Shown piece by piece: positions 10,430 through 22,960 of a stretch of DNA of 64,000 nt. The stretch comes from Cannabis sativa (Eukaryota > Streptophyta > Magnoliopsida > Rosales > Cannabaceae), in contig NC_083602.1 of NCBI RefSeq assembly GCF_029168945.1, positions 72,746,600 to 72,810,599 on the forward strand, written 5' to 3'. Under the pieces are notes generated by a model. The model saw only the letters and a program-made list of their open reading frames with translations, was not told where the DNA came from and did no database searches. Made by a program: the position numbers and the translations under genes. The first letter of the stretch is position 1; the number at the start of each line of letters is the position of its first letter.

Positions 10430-12286
10430 TGTTGGGCTTTGTTCCCTAAATAAAACTCTATTTCAATGTAATCTCTACTGTTTAATTATCAATAAAGAGA
10501 CAGAAGTATTTTCAATTCTTATTTAGTGTGTCATTTGGTTCATGTTGTCATTTATATGTTTATTTGATTTATAAATTCATCCAAACCCTTATCACATTAA
10601 TATTATTGTTTATTATGTCGTCAACACAGTGGAAAGTAATCAAGATTATGTGATTAAATATATATTCCTAGATTTATCAGTACACAGGGTTTTAACTGAT
10701 ATGATAATCTACAACATAGTTTACTTGCACCTTGGATAAGTGCTATGTCTTTTTTGGGGCATTGGTTAAAGTAAAGCTTGGGTTGGATGCATGGAGTATG
10801 CATTGGAAGGGACCAATATTGAACTTGGATCAAATATGATAAATTTACCGTAATATCTATTAAATTCAATGTCACCTAGTTGATCCTAGATCAAAAGATC
10901 TTAATCCTAACATGGTTAGGTTCGATCTCAAGAGTATTATACATGTTCTTTGATTTGTTAGTTAAGCCTACTTTTTGGTCAGGGTGATACGTACATTTTG
11001 GGAATATGGTAGTGCAATTGAGTGGGAGCGCTAGTCATAGATATGGAATCTATAGCTTCTATCTGGACATAGAAGTGAAATGATGATTTCCTTCGAGCTT
11101 GGCTAAACAGAGATAAATGGTTGAGTACTCATTTCAGTGATTATGTTAGTTCACTGAAATATCATTTATAGGTGGCTAAGTGTTTTAAGGATAAACTACA
11201 TTGAAGGGTGTAACGGTAAATTAATCCCTATAAAATGTAAATCATCTATAAAGGATCATTGATTATTGGGGTTATAACAATGGATAACTAATAGTGTATC
11301 TATATTGTGGAACATATAGAGCGTTCTATATAACTGAGAGTGCAATTCCAAGTTCTATGGTGGATGCAATGAGGAATTAATAAGCTAGTGAGTTTACTTG
11401 GTAAATTCTAGACCTGCTTATTAGAAGCTCAGATATATAGGCCCATGGTCTCCATACTAGTTGAGACAATACTACTTGTAAGACTCAGTTAATTGATTTT
11501 AATTAATCAATTATAATATTATGAATTTTTCACCAAGCTAGGGCTTAATTGTGAAGAAAAGATATTCTAGGGTTTATTTGTTAACTAAGAGACTTTGTTA
11601 AGTCTAATTAATAAATATATTAAATGACAATATTATTTAATAATTAATTTTTAGTTATTAAATAATTAGAATTGGTATTTAAGTGGTTAAATTGGAAAAA
11701 TAGCATTTTTGTAAAAATACGACAAAAAAATTGAAAATGGCAAAATTGCAAAGTGGGGCCCAATATCAATCCATGGCCGGCCACTCCATAGCAATTTTTC
11801 ATTTAATTTTTTCATTATTTTAATGCCAAATAAATCTAACCTAACCCTAAGTGGTTTCCTATTAATGGGCAGTGATGGCTAAAGGGAAAAGATGATGCAT
11901 CTCATTCCTTCAGTAAAAATTTTGAGCCTCCTCTCCTATACAAAACCAAAACCCTATCTCTCTCTTCCTCTCTTCAATTCAAACCTTGGAGTGATAAGAG
12001 TAAGTGCCCACACACATCAAGTGGTACTCAATCATAGTGTGTAAGGCTGTGAAGAATCCAGTTTCAAGAGAAGGAGATTCGGACTCTGATCTTGGTGATA
12101 TTGTGCTACAGAAAGGATACAAGGGTTAGAGATCTTAGTAGAAGGAGACATTATATTCCACTGCAACCACTGTAAGGTTCTTGAAACTTTATATGTGTTT
12201 ATTTCATATCGTTTTAGAAGTTCATATTTAGGATGTTAATAACATACTTGTTAGTAAATCTAGATCGTGGTAAAATAATTCCAACA
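10430..12286 (+). repeat. Solo Copia LTR, TSD AAAAG
   Basis: A 1857-bp LTR beginning TGTTGGGCTTTGTTCCC and ending ATTCCAACA, flanked on both sides by AAAAG (10425-10429 and 12287-12291). There is no internal region and no PBS or PPT, so it is a solo LTR left by LTR-LTR recombination. Its start resembles the LTRs of Copia D and E more than those of Copia A. The TATA box present in its relatives (CTATAAATAG) is altered here to CTATTAATGG near 11862. It splits the Tat integrase. Confidence 0.95.
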
Positions 12287-12337
12287 AAAAGGACACAGAC
12301 TTTGCATCTGAGTTAACTCGTTGGGTGGAGCTCGATG
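12287..12337 (-). pseudogene. Tat integrase sliver before the core
   Basis: About 46 bp of Tat coding sequence, plus the 5-bp TSD, between two Copia insertions. On the minus strand it reads HRAPPNELTQMQSLCPFA, the usual lead-in to the integrase core (PPxELTxM). The upstream integrase zinc-finger segment expected between this and the block at 22783 is missing (roughly 50 residues by family comparison), so a deletion occurred at or before the Copia A insertion. Confidence 0.85.
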
Positions 12338-14228
12338 TGTTGGGTTTTGTGCCCTAAATAAAACCCTTTACAATCTGATTGGTTATCAATATAAGAAATT
12401 TGAAGTGATTTATGTTTGCATGAATTTTACATGCTAATTGTTTAATATGTTTATTATATTTACACACAAAATCTGTTAAGTCCAGATCATATGTTTATTC
12501 ACAGTTACAGTATCGTCAACACAATGGAATGTGATTGTGATCATATGAATCAAAAGACTAAGTCCCTGTTTCATTAGTGTTTTGGATTTACACTGATGTG
12601 ATAATCAGCGATGATGTGTACTTACACTTGGAGTAAGTGTTATGTTCTTTCCAGGACATTGGTAAAGTATACTAGTTTCGAATGTATGGAGTATACATTG
12701 GACTGGACCAATATTGCAACTTAGTTAAGATATTATAAACTTACCGTTATATCTTTCCAAGTCAATATCAGTAGTTGATCTTAAGATTAAAAGAATCTAA
12801 ATCCTAATATGCTTAGGCTCAACTCAGGAGTACTATCCATGTTCTTTGATTTATTAGTTAAGCCTACTTTTGGGTCAGGGTGATACGTATATTTTGGGAA
12901 CATGATAGTATGATTGAGAAGGAGTGCTGAACATAAATATGGAATCTATAGCTTCTACTGGTGTATAGAAGTTAAGTGATGATTCCCTTCAAGCTTAGCT
13001 AAATAGAAGTAAATGGATGAGCTCTTGTTTAAGTGACTAATTCTTAGATCACTAAACATCATTTATAGGTAGCTAAGTATTTTAAGGGGCAAAATACATT
13101 AAGGGGTGAGAACGGTAAAATTATCTCATCTCGATGTAAATCATCTATATAGAGGATCTTTGATCACAATAAGATTATAACAATGGTTAAATGAGATAGC
13201 ATATTTATATCGTGGAACATATAATGTGCTCTATATAAGTCAAAGAGTGCAATTCTATGTTCTAAGAGTGGATTCAACAAAGAATTAATAAGCAGGACTT
13301 TACTTAGTAAATTTGGTTCACTTATTGGAAGCTCAGCATATAGATGGTCCCCATTCTAGTTGAGACTATACTGCTTGTAAGACTCAATAATTGATTTGTG
13401 ATTAATCAATTATAATTCTAAAGTTAGACTATGTCTAATTTGTGAATTTTCACTAAGCAGGGGTGAAATTGTAAAGAAAAGAGATTCTAGGTTTATTTAT
13501 TTATTAATATACTTTATATGTCTAATTAATAATTAAATTAAATGACAATATTATATAATAATCTATTTTAGTTATTAAATAATTAGTTTTGGCATTTAAA
13601 TGGTTAGAATCGGAAAATTGGCGTTTTTTGAGAAAATAGAAATAAAATTTGTTAAAACTGCAAAAACCAAGTGAGGCCCATTACACACCATGGCCGGCCA
13701 CTTAAGCAGGTTTTTCAAATTGATATTTTCATTATTTTAATGCCTAATAAATGCTAACCTAAACCTAGTAGTTGCCTATAAATAGAAAGTGATGGCTCAG
13801 TCAAATAACAAGTTTTAACAAGTTTTCATAACCTTCTGTCAGAAAATTACTTTTTCAGAAAACTGAGCCTTCCCTCTCTCTCTATAGCCGAAATCAACTC
13901 TCTCTCTTTTCCTCTTCTAAATTTCGAAACCCTCAGTGATAGAGTAGTGCCGACACACAGCAAGTGGTACCTCAATCATAGATTGGAAGACTGTGAAGGA
14001 TCACACACAAAGAGAAGGACATTCGGGCTCAGATCTTGATTATACTCTGCGACAGAAAGGATACAAGGGTTAGAGATCTGAGTGGAAGGAGATATTATTC
14101 CGCTGCATCAATGTAAAGTTTTCTTAACTTTATATGTGTTTAATTATCGTTTTAGAAAGTTCATATTTAGGGTGTTAAACAACATACTTGTGAGTAGATC
14201 TAAGATCCTGGTGAAATAAATTCCAACA
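12338..14228 (+). repeat. First LTR of Copia A
   Basis: 1891 bp from TGTTGGGTTTTGTGCCC to AATTCCAACA. It contains a TATA box, CT-rich leader sequence (about 13872-13920) and the usual AT-rich U3. It differs from the second LTR by a block around 13262-13320 that the second lacks and by a 10-bp tandem duplication (AACAAGTTTT) near 13806-13825. Confidence 0.93.
13776..13785 (+). promoter_or_regulatory. TATA box in Copia A LTR
   Basis: CTATAAATAG, about 450 bp before the LTR end. The same word occurs in the second LTR (21867-21876) and, reversed, in the minus-strand Copia LTRs at 25804, 34011, 39838 and 58855. Conservation across families marks the probable promoter and U3/R border. Confidence 0.75.
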
Positions 14229-14230
14229 AC

Positions 14231-14243
14231 TGGCCTTAGAGCC
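14231..14243 (+). promoter_or_regulatory. Primer binding site of Copia A
   Basis: TGGCCTTAGAGCC, two bases after the LTR end. It is a diverged form of TGGTATCAGAGCC, the complement of the 3' end of initiator tRNA-Met, which Copia D keeps exactly. Confidence 0.85.
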
Positions 14244-17200
14244 ATGGTAATTGATTTGCTTGCAAGAAATTTGGACTTTAAAACGATTGTTTGTGATTTG
14301 GATGGTTTCATGTTGTGTTGTGTGTTGTATGATGATTGATTGATGTTTGTGATTTTTCGTGAAAAATAATTGAAATTCTGTTTCTAGAATTATTTTTATT
14401 GGATAGTATGGAAAAAATTAAGCAATTTAATTTTTTTACAGAACTCAATCTCGATTTAATTTGAATTAGTTATGATTTTTTGAAGTTTCGAACAATATCG
14501 GGATGGTGTCACTGCCCCACGAATCCGTGTCTGAAATCGAGCTTCCGCGCACGGAAATCCTGCTGGACACCTCCAGCGCCGAGCTTGCTCGACCGTGCAC
14601 TCCCCTTGGGCGCGCAGACAGCATACTGTCCGTACAGCTCGCATTTTTTTCGTTTTTTTTTATTTTTCATGCTATTTCATGGATTTAGCTTCCGATTTTT
14701 TGTGTAGTTTTGTATTTAGACATTTACTATTCCTATTTCAATTCTAAATATCATAATTAGATTAATTAATTTTTTTTTAAATTAATTCATGATATTAGTG
14801 TAATTTGAATTCGAAAATAGTAAATATCTATCTTTTTTCCTTAATTATCTATCTTATTTTTTAATTTGATTATTCTTATCTTATTTTTTTTAAATTTAAG
14901 GTGAGAGATTAAATTTTTTAAATTAAATATTTTTTTAATTTGACCTTATTTAAATTTAAAATAAGATAACTATAATCATGATATTTTGAATAGAAATAAG
15001 ATTTTTTGCTAACTTTTAAATTTTGTTATTTTATTTAAAACATAAAATCTGAAAAAGATATTTATTTATCTTTTTTAATTTTTATTGAATATTTAATTTA
15101 TAAAATAACATTAATTTTTAAAAGTAGTTAGCAAATTTTGAAATGATATTTAGGTTAGTTGAAACCTAATTTTTCAAAATTGTAGGTTTAATTTTAAATA
15201 TTATTTTATTTATTATTAATTTTGAAAATATATATATTTTATTTTTTTAATTCGAAAATAAATATTTTTTTATTATTTAATTATTTTTAGAAATTTAATT
15301 ATTTAAAATTAAATAAATCCTACATCCAACTATCCAGCTAACCTTGTTGCAGGAGTATGTGTTTTAGCTTGTTTGTAAGTTTTATAAAACCTATTATTGC
15401 TTGATTGCAAATAGCCATGGTTAACTTGTTGACAGATCCAATGATCTGATTTTAACCCATGGTTCAATTGGTCAAGTAAATAATTTGTAACAGGTAAATT
15501 TTACAATCTTCTTTCATCTGTGTATGACCTAGCAACATGATAGGATCCATCCAAATGTGTGCCTGTGTGAGCCTATATGTTTATTTTATTATATAGATGC
15601 ATATAGGTTGTTGCTAAATAAAATGTCACACCATGATAGATTTTATTTAGGTCCATTTAGTTTTTGGACCTATTCAATTAATAACAGTTATTTATTTTAA
15701 GGTTAAATTCCTCTCTTTTAGGCCTTGTGTGAGAGTTGGGGGCCATTAGAAGTGGGTACGACATACTGAACCCAGCTCCCCCTTACATGAACTACCCCAA
15801 TTGTGAAGGCTCATTTGCCTGATTGAATAACTGTGCTAGGTTAATTAAATTAGTTTAACCTAATAAAATTGATTAGCAACATAATTAACTTTTAAAATAT
15901 ATGAAATTTATTTTCATTTTAATATTTTAAAGTTAATTTTAAGAAAAACACTCTTAGTTTTAGATATTATTTCTAGAGAAACTATTTGTATTTTTCTTGT
16001 ATTTTTTAATTAAATAAAGAATTTTAACTAACTAGATTCTTTCTAAAGCTTATTTAATTAAATATTCCTATTTAAGTTATAAATTAGTTATTTTAACTGA
16101 TTTTTCTTATCTAACTTAAATTTGAATATTTTATTTAAATTTAAAATTAAGTTGAGGAATTCTAGGCATTAGTTATTAAAGATTCTTAAGATATTTTTTA
16201 AGTTAGTTTTAAACTTAAAATGGAATATTTTTCAAATTAAGTGGTTACAACTTAATTTTTGATATTTAATTAAACTTAAATTTGAAAATATTTAAGTTCT
16301 AGATTTTTTCTATGCAACTTAAATTAGATACTTTTTCAAATTTTTGTGGAAAAGATACTTAGTCAAATAAGATGTTTTCTAGATAGTTATTTCTAGACTA
16401 CTTGTTATTTCTAATATTAAATAGGAAAATATTATACATTGTGAAATTAATTATTTAAATAATTAATTTTGGTACAATTAATTTTAAGTATATTTTTTTC
16501 TTAGTATTAAACTAGAAATTAATAATTAAGCCTTCTCTACACTTAATTATTTATTTCTTGAATTTAATACATTTAATTAAATTGAAAAATTAAATATCTA
16601 AGTTGATTTTAATCATGGTACTTAAATATTCCTTTTTCATGACACTTAATTAAATAGAAAATTATTTTTAGTTGAAATTTAATTTTTCAACTTAAATTTA
16701 AATAATTTTCAAAATATATTTTTTCTTTATTTTATTAATCAATTTCGAATTGCATTTAATTATGCTAGATGTTTTTGAATTTATCTTGAAAAATAGATTA
16801 AGTTGTAAATTAATTATTTATTTTAATTAATTCTTGGACCAACTTAAATCAATGATTTTTTCATTTATTGATTAATTTAAAATAAATGAATTAAAATATA
16901 TTATTAGAAATTGAATTAATTAGTCAAAGGAAAATCTAGATAGGTGATATTTTTGCTTGAAGTATTTTTTTTTCTAAGTATTTATTATTTAGTATTTTGA
17001 AATAGTAAAGTTTTTATACTTTCTTTTTCAAAATACAATAAATATATTCTCATGAAATTTATTTTTGAGTTGCAAATTAATTTAAATTAATACAACTTAA
17101 ATAATTTTGTTAATATTTATATATCAAAATTACTACTAAGATGGAAATAATTCAATTTATTTCAATCACTATCTAAGTATAATTTTATAAATATTAAATT

Positions 17201-17779
17201 AAATTCTAATTTAGAATTTTAATTCTAAATTCCTATTTAATGAATATATTTTATTAAAATAATAAAGAAAATACATTTTAAAGAATGAGCTTTATTATTA
17301 TTAAGATATTCGATCTCCATTGTTGGTTTTACATAGCGTTTGTTTTAGTGAGTAATCCTCCCTAATGGAGGAACATTCATTAGCAAGTTCACACCGTTTA
17401 ATCTCGAAAGATAAGTAGCTTTGTAAGTGTTTTATATGGTATAGATCACCCTAATGGTGGCGACTGTATTTGACTTGCAAAATATGAAACAATGGTAGAA
17501 GCTCATAAGATAGAATAGCCTTGACTCTCGCCTAAACGGGACAACGCTGGATTCCAATCTTGATCGAATAAAAGGTTGCTAGAATGTTTAACATTTTAGA
17601 TGAGCTGACAACTCTATTCAATAGATGGTAGCTTTGACTCTCGCCTAAACGGGACACTGATATCAGTTTGTTGAAAACCTTGGAAATTATTTAGGATTGT
17701 ATTTTTTAGTATTTTCTCTTATCATTTCTACATGCTATGTGCTTATAAATTCTGAATTGAATTTTGTGTTAAACCATTA
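14244..17779 (+). other. Long AT-rich leader of Copia A
   Basis: 3.5 kb without coding potential between PBS and gag. The first 400 bp hold a GC-rich island (about 14500-14640) in otherwise about 75-80% AT sequence, including CTGTCCGTACAG. The last 450 bp (17340-17660) hold four CCTAA hairpin-like units. It ends in a T-rich tract and a 3' splice-like TTTTGTAG (17797-17804) just before the gag ATG, which suggests that the leader is spliced. Short ORFs at 14480-14707 are in the GC island and have no recognisable motif. Confidence 0.7.
17357..17656 (+). repeat. Four-unit CCTAA hairpin-like array in the Copia A leader
   Basis: Four spaced copies of a motif with core CCTAA. Unit 1, 17357-17371, is CCTCC-CTAAT-GGAGG. 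Unit 2, 17447-17459, is CACC-CTAAT-GGTG. Unit 3, about 17526-17543, and unit 4, about 17639-17656, share CTCGCCTAAACGGGAC. Units 1 and 2 form perfect stems of different sequence around the same CTAAT loop. Unit-to-unit spacing is about 89, 81 and 113 bp. The same four units in the same order occur in Copia E (63109-63412) and, more diverged, in Copia D (30877-31180). Confidence 0.75.
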
Positions 17780-17818
17780 TTGATTTCTTTTTATTATTTT
17801 GTAGTATCCTGTATAACC

Positions 17819-18684
17819 ATGATGAATTCCATGTTATCACTCTTGACCGAAAATAAGCTAAATGGATCTAACTTTCCAAAATGGAATGAGAACATTAATA
17901 TTGCTCTCATAGGAGAAAGTGCCTTGTTTGTGTTAACTGAGCCGTCTCCAGAAGTGTCGGGGGACAATGCAACCAAAGCTATGAAAGAAAAGTATGAGCG
18001 TTGGCAGAAAGCAAATGACAAAGCTTTATACTTCATGCTTTCCAGCATGGTTGACACCCTTAAAACTCGGTTTTCTAAAACCGAAAAGGCTGCTGAAGTT
18101 ATGACGAAGTTAACTGAGCTATTCGGTAGGGCATCTCTTCAGTCTCGCTTTGACGCGACTAAGAAATACATCAATGCACGGATGGAACCCCATCAAAACG
18201 TGTGTGATCATGTTCTCCTCATGGCAAGTTATTTCCAAGAAGCCCAGGATCATGGTGCTGAAATGGATCACACTACTCAAGTAAGCCTTATCTTGAATAG
18301 TCTGACTCCATCATTTCTACCCTGTACATCAAATTATGTCATGAATAAAAAGGACATAGACTTTCATGAGTTAGTCAATGACCTTCAGACATATGAAAAT
18401 TTGATTGGAGGCCCCAAGAAGAAAGGGAGTAAGCCTCAAAATTCTGGCAATGGTAATGGGATGGTCAAACCTGAGGCAAATGTTGCCTCTGCTTCTAAAC
18501 CCAAACGTAAGAAGAAGTGGAGAAACACCAAGAAGCGTGCCAAAGCCATGAAAAACAAAAAGGTTGCTGCTTCTGGTGATGCACTCAAAGGAAAGTGTTT
18601 CTACTGCAATGAGTAAGGTCATTGGAAACCCCAATGTCCTAAACTTCTTGCAAAGAAACAAGGTATTTCTTTCTATAAACTTTA
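17819..18684 (+). pseudogene. Copia gag polyprotein of element A
   Basis: Gag with a UBN2/retrotran_gag-type fold: a start at MMNSMLSLLTENKLNGSNFPKW, helices through LNGSNFPKWNENINIALIG and ARMEPHQNVCDHVLLMASYF, then a basic linker (KKKGSK, KRKKKWRNTKKRAKAMKNKK) and a CCHC knuckle. The knuckle reads CFYCNE-stop-GHWKPQC: a TAA at 18614-18616 sits where the CX2CX4HX4C spacing needs one more residue, most simply a Gln codon CAA changed by C to T. After it, the frame stays open to about 18684. The start was chosen because it lies just after the acceptor-like TTTTGTAG. The capsid part is otherwise uninterrupted. It would build the particle that packages the RNA. Confidence 0.9.
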
Positions 18685-20469
18685 AGAGTTTTAGTGAATT
18701 ATTATCCAATTGGATTATTGATTCTGGACTAACTTTGTTTATTTGTTTCTTCTTCTTATAGGCCAAGCTACTTGAACTCAGATGCTATCTTCATAAGTTG
18801 GATCGGAAAGCTGGACAAAAGGGTGAAGATCGTCCAAGATGAAGATGAAGCTCATTTATCTATTTTTTGAATTAATTGTTTTAGTTTAAAGACAATTTGG
18901 ATTTCAAATTTTAGTTAGGGATTTTTATCCCTGTTTTTCTCATATTGTTGCAATACATTTTTTATTAATAATATTTTATTTTCTATTTCAAACAAATTGC
19001 AATTTATGAGATTGAGCTTCATTTACTTTATCTTAAACCACAACTACCACATTATATTTGTATGTTTCTATGTGTAAGTGTTTTTTATTATTGATGCAAA
19101 TTCTATAATATTTACAACTCTTCATAGAGTTATATTAAATAAACACTAGAAATTATTTCTATGTTTATTAATAATTGTTAATTCTAATACAATTATTAAG
19201 AATTTGTTTAATAAAAGGATCTTTTGATCTGATAGGGGTGGAGAAAAGTTAAGAAAACTATGCAGTTCAACGATCTTTTATATCTAATAAACTCTGGATT
19301 GTATTCAACTCCACATAATCTCTATAACACTTAGAGAATCATGATCTTTACAACCTTTAGGGGTGGATCATAATCTCTATATACTTAGGGGTGGAGTTTA
19401 TCCACAATACCCTATGTAACACATATTTTCTTTAAACATGGAAGTAATATAATGAATTAGCTATTATCAATATAAATCCTTGATCTTGATTGTATGTTCC
19501 AATTTAGTTTTACTGTTGTAGTAAATAATGATACCTATAAAAGTTCTTTGATAATGTATCACACTACCTTAATTGAGTGGGAGAATTTTAAAATTCTTTA
19601 CCCATCTTCATTAGGTTGACACTTGTGATAGGAACTTAAGAACACTACTGAAAAGCAAATCTGACCATTCATGTGGATAGATATAACTTATCAGAATTAT
19701 GAGAATAAGATAAAAGAACTCTAGTTCAGTCTATTCGAATGACTTGAGCTAAGAATTCTCAATCCTCATAAAATTTTATGGTATCTTAATTTTGATTACT
19801 TAATCTCTGGCAAGTATTCTTCACTTCAAATACTAGTCTGCTATGTTGATGATTTAGTCTTAAAAGAAACTTAATGTTTCAGACTAATAAAATAAGTCAC
19901 AACTAGATAACTCTCCAAACAATAAAGAGGTTAAAAGTATTATTTAACCATACATCTGCTATTGAGTGGGAGCTATCTGAGATGTAATCAAATAAGGAAC
20001 ATTAGAAGATATTCAAGAAAGATTTATGAAAGTGATCTATATGTTAGATATTAAGGAACTGTATATCAGTTATCCTTGTACCTTCCCCAACTCATTCGAA
20101 ATTTTGAGATGGTGGTTACTCTGGGGGTGGAGGAGTTATTCTATAATAATTCAAGCTCTACCTGAAAAGAATTATAACTTTGTAAATTCGAAATTACCAG
20201 AAAGTTATTTTACTGAAGAAAAGTCTACACTGTATTATCGCAGTTCCATATTTTAAAATATGAGAGATATGTCTTCTGTTTATTCAGATGTACTTTGAAA
20301 CAGTAAGGATTTCAGTATCCCTTGATGAGTAACGCATATAGTAAAGGATGTTACATAAATGTATTTATGAACTAGTTTCCAGAAGTTTGGGTTGATTCAA
20401 ATATACTACACTTGATCTGAAGATCAAGACAACAAACTGATTTGTTTGCACAGTTTGTTTTATGTTAGT
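18685..20469 (+). pseudogene. Decayed Copia pol of element A
   Basis: Only scattered pol words remain in 1.8 kb: the protease start NWIIDSG (about 18711-18731), an integrase piece SDRGGE (about 19226-19245, from the TDRGGEY motif), an RT piece LQILVCYVDDLVL (YVDD at 19842-19853), and a GGGG-like RNase H piece near 20120-20135. Frames shift constantly and large parts are missing (a normal Copia pol is about 3-3.5 kb). Element E carries an equally decayed but alignable pol (for example at 60690-60760), so part of this decay was probably inherited. The PPT GCAAGTGAGAGTT is at 20470-20482. Confidence 0.7.
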
Positions 20470-20482
20470 GCAAGTGAGAGTT

Positions 20483-22310
20483 TGTTGGGTTTTGTGCCCT
20501 AAATAAAACTCTTTACAATCTGATTGGTTATCAATATAAGAAATTTGAAGTGATTTATGTTTGCATGAATTTTACATGCTAATGGTTTAATATGTTTATT
20601 ACATTTACACACAAAATCTGTTAAGTCCAAATCATATGTTTATTCACAATTACAGTATCGTCAACACAGTGGAATGTGATTGTGATCATATGAATCAAAA
20701 GACTAAGTCCCTGTTTCATCAGTCTTTTGGATTTACACTGATGTGATAATCAGCGATGATGTGTACTTCCACTTGGAGTAAGTGTTATGTTCTTTTCAGG
20801 ACATTGGTAAAGTATACTAGTTTCGAATGTATGGAGTATACATTCGACTGGAGCGATGTTGCAATTTAGTTAAGATATTATAAACTTACCGTTCTATCTT
20901 TCCAAGTCAATATCAGTAGTTGATCTTAAGATTAAAAGAATCTAAATCCTAATATGCTTAGGCTAAACTCAGGAGTACTATTCATGTTCTTTGATTTATT
21001 AGTTAAGCCTACTTTTGGGTAAGGGTGATACGTATATTTTGGGAACACGATAGTATGATTGAGTGGGAGTGCTGGACATAAATATGGAATCTATAGCTTC
21101 TAATGGTGTATAGAAGTTAAGTGATGAATCCCTTCGAGCTTAGCTAAATAGAAGTAAATGGATGAGCTCTTGTTTAAGTGACTAATTCTTAGATCACTAA
21201 ACATCATTTACTGGTAGCTAAGTGTTTTAAGGGGCAAAATAAATTGAGGGGTGAGAACGGTAAAATTATCCCATCTCGATGTAAATCATCTATATAGAGG
21301 ATCTTTGATCACAATAAGATTATAACAATGGTTAAATGAGATAGCATATTTATATCGTGGAACATATAATATGCTCTATATAAGTCTAAGAGTGCAATTC
21401 TAAGTTCACTTATTGGAAGCTCAGCATATAGATCCATGGTCCCAATTCTAGTTGCGACTATACTGCTTGTAAGACTCAATAATTGATTTGTGATTAATCA
21501 ATTATAATTCTAAAGTTAGACTATGTCTAATTTGTGAATTTTCACTAAGCAGGGGTGAAATTGTAAAGAAAAGAGATTCTAGGTTTATTTATTTATTAAT
21601 AGACTTTATATGTCGAATTAATAATTAAATTAAATGACAATATTATTTAATAATCTATTTTAGTTATTAAATAATTAGTTTTTGCATTTAAATGGTTAGA
21701 ATTAGAAAATAGGCGTTTTTGAGAAAATACAAATAAAATTTGTGAAAACTGTAAAAACCAAGTGAGGCCCATTACACAACATGGCCGGCCACTTAAGCAG
21801 GTTTTTCAAATTGATATTTTCATTATTTTAATGCCTAATAAATGCTAACCTAAACCTAGTAGTTGCCTATAAATAGAAAGTGATGGCTCAGTCAAATAAC
21901 AAGTTTTCATAACCTTCTGTCAGAAAATTACTTTTTCAGAAAACTGAGCCTTCCCTCTCTCTCTATAGCCGAAATCAACTCTCTCTCTTTTCCTCTTCTA
22001 AGTTTGGAAACCCTCAGTCGATAGAGTAGTGCCGACACACAGCAAGTGGTACCTCAATCATAGATTGGAAGACTTTGAAGGATCACACACAAAGAGAAGG
22101 ACATTCGGGCTCAGATCTTGATTATACTCTGCGACAGAAAGGATACAAGGGTTAGAGATCTGAGTGGAAGGAGACATTATTTCGCTGCATCAATGTAAGG
22201 TTTTCTTAACTTTATATGTGTTTAATTATCGTTTTAGAAAGTTCATATTTAGGGTGTTAAACAACATACTTGTGAGTAGATCTAAGATCCTGGTGAAATA
22301 AATTCCAACA
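20483..22310 (+). repeat. Second LTR of Copia A
   Basis: 1828 bp, TGTTGGGTTTTGTGCCC to AATTCCAACA, directly after the PPT. It keeps the TATA box (21867-21876). Compared with the first LTR it lacks about 57 bp near 21400 and a 10-bp duplication near 21900. It is followed by another PBS, which a terminal 3' LTR would not have. Confidence 0.93.
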
Positions 22311-22312
22311 AC

Positions 22313-22782
22313 TGGCCTCAGAGCCATGGTAATTGATTTGCTTGCAAGAAATTTGGACTTTAAAACGATTCTTTGTGATTTGGATGGTTTCATGTTGTGT
22401 TGTGTGTTGTATGATGATTGATTGATGTTTGTGATTTTTCGTGAAGAATAATTGAAATTCTATTTCTGGAATTATTTTTATTGGATAGTATGGAAAAAAT
22501 TAAGCAATTTACTTTTTTACAGAACTCAATTTCGATTTAATTTGAATTAGTTATGATTTTTTGAAGTTTCGAAAAATATCAGGATGGTGTCATTGTCCCA
22601 CGCGCGTGCATGAGGAGCTTCCCTCGGATAGCACGCGCACGGACATGAATCCGTGTCTGAAATCAAGCTTCCGTGAGCGGAAATCATGCTGAACACCTCC
22701 AGCGCCGAGCTTGCTCAGCCGTGCACTCCCCTTGCGCGCACGGACAGTATGCACAACATACTGTCCGTACAGCTTCTTCAGA
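22313..22782 (+). other. Second PBS and truncated leader of Copia A
   Basis: TGGCCTCAGAGCC (22313-22325), then sequence that tracks 14244-14640, including the GC island, with about 50 extra GC-rich bases (about 22600-22650: CGCGTGCATGAGGAGC...). It breaks off after CTGTCCGTACAGCT (about 22782). The adjoining Tat sequence repeats CGTACAGCTTCTTC (22764-22777 and again at 22790-22803), so the junction bears a templated 14-bp duplication. Confidence 0.8.
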
Positions 22783-22960
22783 TGAAAGTCGTACAGCTTC
22801 TTCTTGAGTAACACATCTGAGCAACACATGGAGAACCCTCGTCTGTACATAATTCCCTCAACTATGATATACCGTGCAACCTTCCTTCTCATCTTTCCCA
22901 AGTGGTTAGGTAGGCTGCTATTCGCGTCATCCAGTTTGGGGAAGTGTCAATCATTTTGAT
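22783..22960 (-). pseudogene. Tat segment between RNase H and integrase
   Basis: Minus-strand remnant reading KVARYIIVEGIMYRRGFSM..., then LLKKKLYDFH, where it is cut by the Copia A junction. In the family this is the tail before the integrase zinc finger (RYxxxEGxLYRRGxSxPLLRC; compare element B at 48820-48890). The leucine/lysine stretch duplicated next to the junction (KKLYDFHLKKLY) comes from the junction repeat, not from the original protein. Confidence 0.75.

Larger units (their letters stand above)
12338..22782 (+). mobile_element. Copia element A, rearranged: LTR-internal-LTR-partial leader
   Basis: Ty1/copia element with LTRs at 12338-14228 and 20483-22310, a PBS after the first LTR, a 3.5 kb AT-rich leader, a gag ORF and a badly decayed pol. 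Unusually, the second LTR is followed by another PBS and leader start (22311-22782) that matches 14229-14640 before breaking into Tat sequence. That is the expected remnant of a tandem array (LTR-int-LTR-int...) made by unequal recombination and then deleted. The left flank is CGATG; AGATG near 22783 resembles it, but no clean TSD is seen. The two LTRs differ by indels of about 57 and 10 bp plus many substitutions, so this is older than Copia D. Confidence 0.85.

Noticed and set aside
14480..14707. Short ORFs in the Copia A leader
   Set aside because: They are by-products of a GC-rich non-coding island; the paralogous leader at 22590-22780 has indels that break the frame.
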